From Castellaniella sp. (lineage in GTDB: Bacteria; Pseudomonadota; Gammaproteobacteria; Burkholderiales; Burkholderiaceae_B): DNA of 64,000 nt. This document shows positions 50,545 through 60,437 of the stretch, piece after piece. The stretch is from NCBI RefSeq assembly GCF_004321985.1, contig NZ_SCQN01000046.1, positions 186,001 to 250,000 on the forward strand, given 5' to 3'. The position numbers and the translations under genes are program-made. The first letter of the stretch is position 1. Each line of letters starts with the position of its first letter. A model generated the notes under the pieces. It saw only the letters and a list, made by a program, of their open reading frames with translations. It did no database searches and had not been told where the DNA came from.

Positions 50545-51633
50545 TCATGCGGGGTAGAGGCACCCGGCGATGCTGGGGTGGCGTGCGCCCGTGACGGCGG
50601 GCCAGCATGCGGCCTGTCCGTGCAAGTGTGCATGAGCGAGCCACGCGAATGCCAACGCCTCTACGGTCAGCACCGGAACCCCATAGTCGGCGGTCGTGGT
50701 GAGGCGACAAGGCAGAATCTGCGCCAGCGCCTGCATGAGAACCGGATTGAGTGCCCCTCCACCGCAGGCGACGACTTCGCGCACGGCACCCGCGTGTGCG
50801 GCGATGGCCTCAGTGATGGTGGTCACCGACAGTTGCAGCAGCGTCGCCTGCACGTCCGTGGGCGAGACGGAAACCGGCCACGCGTGGAGCCGTGCATCCA
50901 GCCAGTCGATGCTGAACAGGTCTCGACCCGTCGATTTAGGCGGCGGCAGGGCCAGCCACGGTTCAGCGGATAGATGCCGCAGAAGTTCGGTGTCGCAGCG
51001 GCCCTGTGCTGCCCAGGCGCCCTTGTCGTCGTACGGCTGTCCCAGGTGGCGTTGCGCCCAGGCGTCCATCAGCATGTTGGCGGGTCCGGTGTCGAATCCG
51101 CGAACAGGGGCTTCCAGGATCGTCAGGTTGGCGATCCCACCCAGGTTCAGGATCACGCGGCCCGTCGCCTGGCCGAAGCGCGCAGCGTGGAAGGCTGGAA
51201 CCAATGGCGCCCCCTGGCCGCCGGCCGCCACGTCGCGGCTGCGGAAGTCCGCCACCACGGCGATGCCGGTACGCTCCGCCAGGCGCGCGGGGGCGTTGAT
51301 CTGGACGGTGTAGCCGGCCTGCGGTGCGTGGCGCACGGTCTGGCCATGGGCGCCGATGGCGCGCACCGAGCCTGCAGCGACGCCGCTGGTCCGCAGCAGC
51401 TGTTCGGTGATCGTGGCGTAGCAATCGACCAGTCCATTGGCGGCCAGGGCGGCGCGGGCCAGTTCATTGTCGCCAGCGCTGTTCAGTGCCAGCAGCTCCT
51501 GGCGCAACGAATCCGGCAGCGGCATGCTGGCGTCCGCCAGCACATGGATATCCTGATTTGCCAGGTCGGCCAGTATGCCGTCCACGCCGTCCGTGCTGGT
51601 GCCTGACATCAGGCCGATATAGAGTTCGGACAT
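50545..51633 (-). CDS. anmK: Anhydro-N-acetylmuramic acid kinase
   Basis: MSELYIGLMSGTSTDGVDGILADL; GAHGQTVRHAPQAGYTVQ; LNLGGIANLTIL. Confidence 0.96.
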   Translation of the reverse strand: MSELYIGLMSGTSTDGVDGILADLANQDIHVLADASMPLPDSLRQELLALNSAGDNELARAALAANGLVDCYATITEQLLRTSGVAAGSVRAIGAHGQTVRHAPQAGYTVQINAPARLAERTGIAVVADFRSRDVAAGGQGAPLVPAFHAARFGQATGRVILNLGGIANLTILEAPVRGFDTGPANMLMDAWAQRHLGQPYDDKGAWAAQGRCDTELLRHLSAEPWLALPPPKSTGRDLFSIDWLDARLHAWPVSVSPTDVQATLLQLSVTTITEAIAAHAGAVREVVACGGGALNPVLMQALAQILPCRLTTTADYGVPVLTVEALAFAWLAHAHLHGQAACWPAVTGARHPSIAGCLYPA

Positions 51634-51683
51634 GTGTGACGACGGGCTCGGTGGGCGGGTGGTGCGGCGGTGCCGCTGGCGGG

Positions 51684-53015
51684 TCAGCGCTGGGCGACCT
51701 CGATGCGGCTGTCCTGAAGCGCAGCCATCATCTTGATTTCGGGCTGGTAGCGTGCCACCAGCGTATCGAAGGCCTTGTGATCGGCGGGGTCCAGCGTACG
51801 GGCGACTGGCAGATCCACGGACAGGGGATCGACAGGCTTGTCATTGATGCGGAATTCGTAGTGCAGGTGTGGGCCCGTGGCCCAGCCCGTCTGGCCGACG
51901 TAGCCGATCAGCTGTCCCTGTTGGACATGTTGACCCTTTTTCAGACCTGCGGCGAAGCGGCTCTGGTGCGCATACAACGTGGAGTACTGGCCAAAGTTTT
52001 TCAAGATGATGACGTTGCCATAGCCATTCTCTTGGCCGATGAAGGCGACTGTGCCGTCTGCCGTGGCGTGAATGGGGGTTCCCGTCGGCGCCGCGTAGTC
52101 CACGCCCTTGTGACCGCTCCATTTTTTGTGCAGCGGATGCATGCGCATGCCGAAGCGTGAGCTGATGCGTGTGAACTTGATGGCCGTCTTCAGGAAGGCG
52201 CCCTTCAGGCTGGCGCCCGAAAAATCGTAATAACCGCTGGTGCCGTTCCCATTGTCGAACCAGACCGCGCTGTAGGTCTTGCCGCCGTTGATGAATTCCA
52301 GCGCGCGAATGCGCCCGGTGCCGACTTCCTCGCCGTCGTGCATGTAGGCATCGTACAAAACCCGGAAGCGGTCACCCTTGCGCAGGTCCTTCAGGAAATC
52401 GATGCGGCTGCCGAGGACGTCCACCATCTCGAGGGTGACCGAATCCGGGAGATGAGCCTCGTCTGCGGCGCCGAACAGGGAACTGGAGATCTCACCTTCG
52501 GCGATTCGAAGTTCGGGTGTGGCTGCCATGGTGCGTTCATGCGCCGAGAAGCTGCCCTTGCCGTCGGGGCGGACTTCCAGCCAGGACGAATCCACGCCGG
52601 ATTTGACGCTGGTGCCTGGCGTGTGGACATAGCGCAGCCAGACAAGATCATTGTGCTCGTCCAGCGCCGCCTCTATCGTGCGGCCTGGGTACAGTTTGTA
52701 GATGGAGCGTGCGCTTGCGTCGTGCGTCAGGAACGCAAGCAGGCCGTCTTCATCGACCCCCAGGCGGTCCAGCAGGTCGGCGACCGTGTCGCCGCGCCGA
52801 ATGCGCGTCGAAGCCACATAGGGTTTGGCCGTCTGGGTACCGATGGCGCCCAGCGGCGCCAGATTCAGCGTCTGGCGAGCCTGGAACACAGGCTCGGGAG
52901 GCGCCGATGGTTGCACCACGGCCAATGCTGCTGCAGTCAGAAACAACCCCCCGGCGGCGAAAAGCAGACTACGAGTGACATGTCGGTGGATGGGTGTCTG
53001 CTGGGCGTCAGGCAT
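51684..53015 (-). CDS. M23 family peptidoglycan endopeptidase
   Basis: FGMRMHPLHKKWSGHKGVDYAAPTGTPIHATADGTV ... GPHLHYEFRINDKPVDP. Confidence 0.95.
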   Translation of the reverse strand: MPDAQQTPIHRHVTRSLLFAAGGLFLTAAALAVVQPSAPPEPVFQARQTLNLAPLGAIGTQTAKPYVASTRIRRGDTVADLLDRLGVDEDGLLAFLTHDASARSIYKLYPGRTIEAALDEHNDLVWLRYVHTPGTSVKSGVDSSWLEVRPDGKGSFSAHERTMAATPELRIAEGEISSSLFGAADEAHLPDSVTLEMVDVLGSRIDFLKDLRKGDRFRVLYDAYMHDGEEVGTGRIRALEFINGGKTYSAVWFDNGNGTSGYYDFSGASLKGAFLKTAIKFTRISSRFGMRMHPLHKKWSGHKGVDYAAPTGTPIHATADGTVAFIGQENGYGNVIILKNFGQYSTLYAHQSRFAAGLKKGQHVQQGQLIGYVGQTGWATGPHLHYEFRINDKPVDPLSVDLPVARTLDPADHKAFDTLVARYQPEIKMMAALQDSRIEVAQR

Positions 53016-53203
53016 TGTAGGTGGATGGTCCGATGGGATGCGGCGTGCACGAGTTCCGGCCAGCGGGCTCTGGTAACATGAGGCCCGTTTCGTCCGGCTT
53101 CGTGACGAATGTGTTGTACAGAAGCTGCAAAGGCACGTTATGCTAGCGCATAGTTGGTGCTTTTTCGAGCTGTGTTTCAATTTTTCCAGTCAAAACATCT
53201 ATC

Positions 53204-54430
53204 ATGTCGTCCCCCTCCGACCCCATGGATCCCCGGATCGTCAGCGATCTGCGTGTCGCCCAGCGGGGTTGCGATGAACTTCTCGTCGCCTCTGAATTCG
53301 CCGCCAAGCTGGCCCGCAGTCGGGCAACCGGCACACCTTTGCGCATCAAGCTGGGCCTGGATCCCACGGCACCCGACATCCATCTGGGCCATACCGTGGT
53401 GCTGAACAAGATGCGCCAGCTCCAGGATCTGGGCCATACCGTGATTTTCCTGATTGGCGACTTCACCGCACAGATCGGCGACCCCAGCGGCCGCAACGCC
53501 ACGCGTCCGCCGCTGACGCCGGAGCAGATCCGGGAGAACGCCAAGACCTACTACGCACAGGCCAGTCTGGTGCTGGATCCCGAGCGCACCGAGATCCGCT
53601 ACAACTCGGAATGGTGCGACGAACTCGGCCCGCGCGGCCTGATCCAGCTTGCCTCGCGCTACACCGTGGCGCGCATGATGGAACGCGATGATTTCACGCG
53701 GCGCTTCAAGGGCGGCATTCCCATTTCGGTGCACGAGTTCCTCTACCCGCTGCTGCAGGGCTACGATTCGGTGGCCCTGAAGGCTGACCTCGAGCTGGGT
53801 GGAACGGACCAGAAGTTCAACCTGCTGGTGGGTCGCGAACTGCAGAAGGAATACGGCCAGGAACCCCAGTGCATCCTCACGATGCCGCTGCTCGAGGGAA
53901 CCGATGGGGTCGAGAAGATGTCCAAGTCAAAGGGCAATTACATCGGCATCACGGAAGCGCCTGACTCCATGTTCGGCAAGCTCATGTCGATTTCTGACAC
54001 GCTGATGTGGCGGTACTTCGAGCTGCTGTCCTTTCGCACGCTGGATGAGATCGCAGCGTTGCAGGCGGGGATTACGGCCGGGCGGAACCCGCGCGATGCG
54101 AAGGTCATGCTGGCGCAGGAAATCGTCGATCGCTTCCATGGCGCGGGTTGCGGCGCTTCGGCGCTGGAACACTTCAATGCCCGGTTCCGCGACGGCGAGT
54201 TCCCCGACGACATGCCTGAGATTACGGCGGGGGTCGCGCCCATGGGTATCCTGAAAGTCCTGCGCGAGTCGGGGCTGGCGGCTTCGGCCACCGAAGCGCA
54301 ACGAAACGTGGAGCAGGGGGGGGTACGCGTGGATGGCGATCGCATCGAGGACAAATCTCTGAAGCTGCCTGCAGGCACCTACGTCATGCAGGTCGGTAAA
54401 CGCAAATTCGCCCGGGTGACACTGACCTAG
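53204..54430 (+). CDS. tyrS: Tyrosine--tRNA ligase
   Basis: [65 protein letters not shown]. Confidence 0.97.
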   Translation: MSSPSDPMDPRIVSDLRVAQRGCDELLVASEFAAKLARSRATGTPLRIKLGLDPTAPDIHLGHTVVLNKMRQLQDLGHTVIFLIGDFTAQIGDPSGRNATRPPLTPEQIRENAKTYYAQASLVLDPERTEIRYNSEWCDELGPRGLIQLASRYTVARMMERDDFTRRFKGGIPISVHEFLYPLLQGYDSVALKADLELGGTDQKFNLLVGRELQKEYGQEPQCILTMPLLEGTDGVEKMSKSKGNYIGITEAPDSMFGKLMSISDTLMWRYFELLSFRTLDEIAALQAGITAGRNPRDAKVMLAQEIVDRFHGAGCGASALEHFNARFRDGEFPDDMPEITAGVAPMGILKVLRESGLAASATEAQRNVEQGGVRVDGDRIEDKSLKLPAGTYVMQVGKRKFARVTLT

Positions 54431-54449
54431 GCGGCAATTCCGGAGGGCC

Positions 54450-55088
54450 ATGGCCATGAAACTGCAGAGCGATTCTTTTCCCGATCAGGCGGTCATACCC
54501 GAACGCAATGCCTTTGCACGCATCGATCCACATTCGCGCGTGGCTCTGGCCGGAAACCGCAACCCGCATCTGGCCTGGACTGACGTCCCGGACGGGACGC
54601 GCTCCTTCGTCATCCTGGTGGTGGATCCCGATGTACCCACGAAGCCCGACGATGTGAACCAGGTGGGGCGCGAGGTTCCGGCGGATCTGCCTCGCGCCGA
54701 TTTCTTTCACTGGGTCCTGGTCGATGTGGCGGCGGACGTCCGCACGTTGGCCGAGGGCAGCTATTCAAATGGCATTACGCCGCGCGGCAAGGCCGGGCCG
54801 CTGGCCCTGGACGGCACGCGTCAGGGGCTGAATGATTACACGAACTGGTTCGCGGCCGATCGTGACATGAATGGCGACTACTTCGGCTACGACGGGCCGT
54901 GCCCACCCTGGAACGATGCGCTGGTGCACCGCTATGTCTTTACGGTGCATGCGCTGGACGTGGCCGAACTCGACGTGTCCGGGCGCTTCACAGGCGAGCA
55001 GGTCAGAGCGGCCATGCAGGGGCACGTGCTGGCTCAGGCCTCGTTGACCGGCACCTATACACTGAATCCGCGTCTGCATGCTCTGTAG
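54450..55088 (+). CDS. YbhB/YbcL family (PEBP-like) protein
   Basis: NRNPHLAWTDVPDGTRSFVILVVDPDVPTKPDDVN and YDGPCPPWNDALVHRYVFTVHALD. Confidence 0.93.
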   Translation: MAMKLQSDSFPDQAVIPERNAFARIDPHSRVALAGNRNPHLAWTDVPDGTRSFVILVVDPDVPTKPDDVNQVGREVPADLPRADFFHWVLVDVAADVRTLAEGSYSNGITPRGKAGPLALDGTRQGLNDYTNWFAADRDMNGDYFGYDGPCPPWNDALVHRYVFTVHALDVAELDVSGRFTGEQVRAAMQGHVLAQASLTGTYTLNPRLHAL

Positions 55089-55151
55089 CGCGTCGTGATC
55101 GCGATAGAATGACCTGTTCAATCCGCCTTTCTTGCCCCTTTAGGACCATCC

Positions 55152-56396
55152 ATGTTTGACCGCTCCATCACCCTTGACCAGGCCGACCCCGACATCTGGG
55201 CAGCCATCCAGAAGGAAAACGTTCGCCAGGAACAGCACATCGAGCTGATCGCTTCTGAAAACTACGCCAGCCCCGCTGTGATGCAGGCCCAGGGCACGCA
55301 GCTCACGAACAAGTACGCGGAGGGCTATCCGGGCAAGCGCTACTACGGGGGCTGCGAAAACGTCGATGTGGTGGAGCAGCTTGCCATTGACCGCGTGAAG
55401 CAGATCTTCAATGCCGAAGCGGCCAACGTGCAACCCAATTCGGGTTCGCAGGCCAACCAGGGCGTCTACATGGCGGTGCTCAATCCGGGCGATACGGTGC
55501 TGGGCATGAGCCTGGCCGAAGGCGGACACCTGACGCATGGATCGCCGGTCAATGCTTCCGGGAAGCTCTATCACTTCATCTCGTATGGGCTGGATGCGAA
55601 CGAGGTGCTGGACTACGATCAGCTCGAAGCCCTGACGCGCGAGCACAAGCCCAAGCTCATCGTGGGCGGGGCCTCGGCCTATGCGCTGCGCATCGACTTC
55701 GAGCGCATGGCGCGCATCGCGCATGACAATGGCGCGCTGCTGATGATCGATATTGCCCACTATGCCGGCCTGGTTGCAGGCGGAGTCTATCCCAACCCCT
55801 TCCCGCATGCTGACTTCGTCACCACCACCACGCACAAGTCCCTGCGCGGGCCGCGCGGCGGCGTGATCATGATGAAGTCCGAGTTCGAAAAGATCATCAA
55901 TTCCGCGATCTTTCCGGGCATCCAGGGCGGGCCGCTCATGCACGTCATCGCGGCCAAGGCCGTGGCCTTCAAGGAAGCCCTGCAACCTGAATTCAAGACT
56001 TACGCCGAACAGGTCGCCAAGAATGCGGTGGTGCTGGCCAACACGCTGGTCAAGCGTGGCCTGCGGATCGTGTCGGGGCGCACCGAAAGCCACGTCATGC
56101 TGGTGGATCTGCGTGCCAAGGGCATCACGGGCAAGGCTGCCGAGGCCGTTCTCGGGCAGGCCCACATCACTGTCAACAAGAACGCCATTCCGCATGATCC
56201 TGAAAAGCCCTTCGTCACCAGCGGCATCCGTCTGGGGACACCGGCCATGACCACGCGCGGCTTCAAGGAAGCCGAGGCCGAACTCACCGGAAACCTGATT
56301 GCCGACGTGCTCGACAATCCCAACGACGCGGGCAACATTTCCCAGGTCCGGGAGCGAGTCGACGCGCTTACCCGGCGCCTGCCTGTATACCGCTGA
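55152..56396 (+). CDS. glyA: Serine hydroxymethyltransferase
   Basis: [62 protein letters not shown]. Confidence 0.98.
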   Translation: MFDRSITLDQADPDIWAAIQKENVRQEQHIELIASENYASPAVMQAQGTQLTNKYAEGYPGKRYYGGCENVDVVEQLAIDRVKQIFNAEAANVQPNSGSQANQGVYMAVLNPGDTVLGMSLAEGGHLTHGSPVNASGKLYHFISYGLDANEVLDYDQLEALTREHKPKLIVGGASAYALRIDFERMARIAHDNGALLMIDIAHYAGLVAGGVYPNPFPHADFVTTTTHKSLRGPRGGVIMMKSEFEKIINSAIFPGIQGGPLMHVIAAKAVAFKEALQPEFKTYAEQVAKNAVVLANTLVKRGLRIVSGRTESHVMLVDLRAKGITGKAAEAVLGQAHITVNKNAIPHDPEKPFVTSGIRLGTPAMTTRGFKEAEAELTGNLIADVLDNPNDAGNISQVRERVDALTRRLPVYR

Positions 56397-56432
56397 CCCA
56401 CCAGGATGGGCGCCCCGTGCGCCCTTCACGCC

Positions 56433-56900
56433 ATGAAGTGTCCATTCTGCAGCTGCCCTGATACACAGGTCATCGATTCCCGGGTCTCCGAAGAAGGCGA
56501 TACCATCCGCCGCCGCCGCCGGTGCACGGCCTGCGATCGCCGCTTCACGACTTACGAACGTGTCGATCTGATGATGCCCGCGGTGGTCAAGCGCAACGGC
56601 ACACGGGCTGACTTTGATCCGGTCAAGCTGCGGGCCAGCATGGCGCTGGCGCTGCGCAAGCGGCCAGTGACCGCGACAGCGCTGGATTCTGCCGTGGCGC
56701 GCATCCAGGAACATCTCCTCACCAGTGGCCAGCGCGAGATCTCGTCCGATGCGGTCGGCGAATTGGTCATGGCCGAGTTGCGCCTGCTGGACCAGGTGGC
56801 CTATGTACGCTTTGCCTCGGTTTATCGCAGCTTCGGCGACATTCACGAATTCGTGCGCGCGATCGAAGAGTTTCGGGTGAATGACGACGCTGCCAAATGA
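56433..56900 (+). CDS. nrdR: Transcriptional repressor NrdR
   Basis: [43 protein letters not shown] zinc ribbon plus ATP-cone. Confidence 0.97.
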   Translation: MKCPFCSCPDTQVIDSRVSEEGDTIRRRRRCTACDRRFTTYERVDLMMPAVVKRNGTRADFDPVKLRASMALALRKRPVTATALDSAVARIQEHLLTSGQREISSDAVGELVMAELRLLDQVAYVRFASVYRSFGDIHEFVRAIEEFRVNDDAAK

Positions 56901-58065
56901 TTCGCCCGACTTCTCGTCGGAGGATCACCGCTGGATGCGGCGGGCGCTCACCGTCGCTGGTCAGGCGCTCTACCTGAGCAACCCCAATCCCCGGGTAGGC
57001 TGTGTGCTGGTGCGTGGCGGGTGCTGGCTGGCCGAAGGCTTCACCCAGCGTGTGGGCGGCCACCACGCCGAAGTCCAGGCGCTGCATGAGGCTGCGTCCC
57101 GGGGGCTGGACACGCATGGCGCGACCGCCTATGTCACGCTGGAGCCCTGCAACCACCATGGGCGCACGCCGCCGTGTGTCGATGCGCTGATCCGCGCTGG
57201 CGTATCGCGTGTCGTCGTGGCGCTGCAGGACCCCAACCCACGGGTGGCGGGTGGCGGCATCGCCCGTCTGCGCAGCGCTGGCGTTCGTGTGGATGCGGGT
57301 TTGTTCGCGGCGGACTCCCTGGCGCTGAATCCGGGCTTTTGCGCCCGCATGACGCGCGGCACCCCCTGGCTCTGGCTGAAATCCGCTATGAGCTTCGATG
57401 GCCGCACGGCGCTTCCCGATGGCCGCTCGCAGTGGATCACCGGCGAGGATGCCCGTACGGACGGCCATCGGTGGCGTGCGCGCGCCTGTCTGGTGCTGAC
57501 CGGAATCGGCACCGTACTCGCCGATGATCCGTTGCTGGACGTGCGGGCGGTGGAGACCACCCGGCAGCCCATTCGGGGTGTGCTCGATACGCAGTTCGTG
57601 CTGAGCGAGCACGCGCGTTTGATCAATGGCGATCCGGTGTGGGTGTTCACCGCGCGGGTGGATGCGGCGAAAGCCGACCGGCTCGCCGCCCGCAACGTGC
57701 GCGTGGTTGTCCTTCCGGTGGGTGCCGGGGGCGGGTTGTCGCTGCCGGCCCTGATGCGCTGGCTGGGCGAGCATGAAATCAACGAGGTCCATGTCGAGGC
57801 TGGTGCGCGGTTGCAAGGCGCCCTCGTGGCTGCAGATCTGGTGGACGAGTGGGTGGGTTATGTCGCACCCGAGGTCTTGGGAGAGGGACGGGGCCTTGTG
57901 GCGCTTCCGGATCCGGTGGCGGAGTTGTCGTCAGCGCCGGCCTACGAGTTTCTGGATGCGGTACAGTTGGGGCGGGATCTGAGGCTGCGCATGCGCCATC
58001 CGGGCCACTGGCAGGCTTTGCGGCTGGCCTGCGGCATGCTGGACGCGGACACGGGATCGGCCTGA
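56881..58065 (+). CDS. ribD: Bifunctional riboflavin deaminase/reductase
   Basis: [12 protein letters not shown]..., [30 protein letters not shown] deaminase; RibD C-terminal reductase. Confidence 0.96.
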   Translation: MTTLPNDSPDFSSEDHRWMRRALTVAGQALYLSNPNPRVGCVLVRGGCWLAEGFTQRVGGHHAEVQALHEAASRGLDTHGATAYVTLEPCNHHGRTPPCVDALIRAGVSRVVVALQDPNPRVAGGGIARLRSAGVRVDAGLFAADSLALNPGFCARMTRGTPWLWLKSAMSFDGRTALPDGRSQWITGEDARTDGHRWRARACLVLTGIGTVLADDPLLDVRAVETTRQPIRGVLDTQFVLSEHARLINGDPVWVFTARVDAAKADRLAARNVRVVVLPVGAGGGLSLPALMRWLGEHEINEVHVEAGARLQGALVAADLVDEWVGYVAPEVLGEGRGLVALPDPVAELSSAPAYEFLDAVQLGRDLRLRMRHPGHWQALRLACGMLDADTGSA

Positions 58066-58091
58066 CGGATCGCTGTTTCTACGGGGTCACC

Positions 58092-58751
58092 ATGTTCACA
58101 GGAATTGTCGCGGCTGTCGGCCGCATCGTCGAGGTCACACCGTTGAGCCGCGAAGCGGATGCCGGCGTGCGCCTACGGATAGACGCCGGCGGGCTGCCGC
58201 TGCAGCGCACGCGCCTGGGTGACTCGATCGCTATCCAGGGGGCCTGCATGACGGTAGTCGAGTTGCGGGACCAGGAGTTTGACGTGGATGTCTCGCGTGA
58301 GAGCCTGGATCGCACCTGCGGCCTGGATCGGCTGGGCGAGGTCAATCTGGAACATGCGCTTCGTCTGGGAGACAGCCTGGATGGGCATCTGGTCTCCGGC
58401 CATGTGGATGGGGTCGGCCGCGTGACCTGCATGGATCCGGTGGCTGAATCGGTGGAACTACGGATCATCGTTCCCGCGCATCTGTCCCGATATCTGGCCT
58501 ACAAGGGCTCCATTACCGTCAATGGCGTCAGCCTGACGGTCAACCGCGTCGATGATCAGGAAGAAGGCACGGAAATCTCCATCAACCTGATACCCCATAC
58601 CGTGCAGGTCACGACCTTGCGCCATCTGCAGGTCGGTGTGCCGGTCAATCTGGAGATCGATACGATTGCCCGCTATGTCGAGCGCATGGTGGGTGGGCTG
58701 GCGGCCGCTCCACACGCTGGATTGCAGGGCACCGGTGATCTGCTAAAATAG
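58092..58751 (+). CDS. ribE: Riboflavin synthase alpha subunit
   Basis: MFTGIVAAVGRIVEVTPL... SLTVNRVDDQEEGTEISINLIPHT; tandem lumazine-binding domains. Confidence 0.95.
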   Translation: MFTGIVAAVGRIVEVTPLSREADAGVRLRIDAGGLPLQRTRLGDSIAIQGACMTVVELRDQEFDVDVSRESLDRTCGLDRLGEVNLEHALRLGDSLDGHLVSGHVDGVGRVTCMDPVAESVELRIIVPAHLSRYLAYKGSITVNGVSLTVNRVDDQEEGTEISINLIPHTVQVTTLRHLQVGVPVNLEIDTIARYVERMVGGLAAAPHAGLQGTGDLLK

Positions 58752-58787
58752 CGGACTTTCGTCCGTGTCGGTAGGGCACGGCGTACA

Positions 58788-58878
58788 GGACAGGTGGCCG
58801 AGTGGTTGAAGGCGCACGCCTGGAAAGCGTGTATACGTTCATAGCGTATCAGGGGTTCGAATCCCCTCTTGTCCGCCA
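58788..58878 (+). tRNA. tRNA-Ser (anticodon GGA), CCA encoded
   Basis: ggacaggtggccgagtggttgaaggcgcacgcctGGAaagcgtgtatacgttcatagcgtatcaggggttcgaatcccctcttgtccgcca; long class II variable arm. Confidence 0.95.
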
Positions 58879-59041
58879 ATGATTCGCCATAAGTCATTGA
58901 TTTAAATAATAATTAAGAACAGCACCATATTCCAGCCCATCATTTAGCCCACCTGTGATGCAGACTTCGCGGGTGTAGTGCACTTGCGACGGCCTGGGCG
59001 AATTTCAGTCTAGAAGAAAACTGCCAGAAGGCGGCTGTTGG

Positions 59042-59593
59042 CTACCTACGCTCGGCTCCTGTTGGGGATGTCCCGCAAGCTTCCGCCCAGAGGGTGCCGA
59101 AGTCAGCGGCAGAGAGTGCAGAGTTCCCCTCCAAAAAAACCATGCGCTCCGATTTGGCGACGAACCGCCTGTAGCCGGTGTACGCCCCAAAAGAGTTCTT
59201 GGCGTTCACTTCACCGCAAACACCGTATTGGTTCCTGAATTCCGAACTGCCGGGGTCCTTCATCATGGCCGAAACGTAGCTGCGCACCAGCCTCTGCAGC
59301 TTGATCTCGTTCATGTCGATCTGGTTTTTGGCCTGGGCGACTTGGCGCGTAGTTACGCGATCCTGGCTCATGTACGAAAACTGATACCAAACCCAATCAC
59401 CGACCAAGATGGCAGCGCCGACAAAAACAATCGACAGCCCAGCCTTTCGCAGGGATTTTCCGACTGTCGCATTGCTGGATACATCCACAACCTGGCCAGT
59501 TGTTTGCGTTGTGTACTGCCTGCTAAAGGCAACTCCGAATCCAACAACCACGACGAACACGCCAACCATGGCGATCAGAAACGCGAAGAACAT
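59042..59593 (-). CDS. Hypothetical membrane protein, phage-associated
   Basis: Two TM segments plus soluble C-terminus with MKDPGSSEFRNQYGVCGEVNAKNSFGAYTGYRRFVAKSERM. Confidence 0.7.
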   Translation of the reverse strand: MFFAFLIAMVGVFVVVVGFGVAFSRQYTTQTTGQVVDVSSNATVGKSLRKAGLSIVFVGAAILVGDWVWYQFSYMSQDRVTTRQVAQAKNQIDMNEIKLQRLVRSYVSAMMKDPGSSEFRNQYGVCGEVNAKNSFGAYTGYRRFVAKSERMVFLEGNSALSAADFGTLWAEACGTSPTGAERR

Positions 59594-59667
59594 GGACGCA
59601 CTCCACCCTGTGTCATTTTGATACAGGGAAATTTACGCTCAATCCTTCATTGCCGCCACGATGGCTT

Positions 59668-60069
59668 TCATTTCAGCCCTCTGGCGTAATCGCGGATGGC
59701 GTTCGGCAGGTTGGCGATGGTGATCCGCACCATCCCAGCGGGTGCCTTCTTCGACCAGCCCTCGTATTCGATCCTCTTGGCGTAGGGCAGGCCGGTGGTG
59801 ATGTAGAACTTCTTCGACCCTATCTCTACGCACCTAATCGCCGCAGTGATCTGGTTCAGGGTAAATAGTCCGCTCTTGTCCGTCACGCCTGTCGGCCCGT
59901 TCTTTGGGTGGTCCACACCGAAACCCCATGATGCTCGAAGGCGTCCGGTCAAGACAGGGCTGTTCATCACGACGCCCTGGGCGGCCAGCATCAGCGCCTG
60001 ACGTACAGCCTTATCGATGTTGCCATTGGCCTTAACCACCAGCGGCCATAGATCTAGTTCATGGTGCAC
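59668..60069 (-). CDS. HK97 gp10-like phage protein (neck/tail component)
   Basis: MHHELDLWPLVVKANGNIDKAVRQALMLAAQGVVMNSPVLTGRLRASWGFGVD... YAKRIEYEGWSKKAPAGMVR pattern. Confidence 0.65.
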   Translation of the reverse strand: MHHELDLWPLVVKANGNIDKAVRQALMLAAQGVVMNSPVLTGRLRASWGFGVDHPKNGPTGVTDKSGLFTLNQITAAIRCVEIGSKKFYITTGLPYAKRIEYEGWSKKAPAGMVRITIANLPNAIRDYARGLK

Positions 60070-60089
60070 CTATGAGCCCCCCTTGATCG

Positions 60090-60338
60090 TCAGTGCCGCA
60101 CGATCTTGCCGAACTCAGTTTCAAGCTCCGCCATCATGTCGCGGCCTATATCATTGGCCAGGGCCTCGAATCGGGCGGCGGATTTCTCGACGAACCGGCG
60201 GCGGAATTCGCCCATCTTGAAGTCGAACGCGGCCAGCTCCGGACCGCGCAGTCCGGCGGTGACAACCTGCTTTCTGAATGTGGCGATGCCGTTTTTTGCA
60301 GCCTGGTCGATTTGGTCCTTCAGTGTGCGTTCGATCAT
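60090..60338 (-). CDS. Small hypothetical phage protein
   Basis: 82-aa ORF MIERTLKDQIDQAAKNGIATFRKQVVTAGLRGPELAAFDFKMGEFRRRF..., collinear with flanking phage genes. Confidence 0.6.
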   Translation of the reverse strand: MIERTLKDQIDQAAKNGIATFRKQVVTAGLRGPELAAFDFKMGEFRRRFVEKSAARFEALANDIGRDMMAELETEFGKIVRH

Positions 60339-60437
60339 TGCGATATCTCCGTTCTGCTCGAATTGTTCATCGGTTGTGTCTGGATGTGGGGCTGTGTTCT
60401 GCTGCCCACGCAGCCACCATCATTAGGTAAGCGCTCA

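Noticed and set aside
55140-56846. 568-aa minus-strand ORF
   Set aside because: Antisense to glyA and nrdR; shadow ORF
58752-58765. Terminator after ribE (cggac-tttc-gtccg)
   Set aside because: Short stem and no T-run; could be incidental, so not called as a feature
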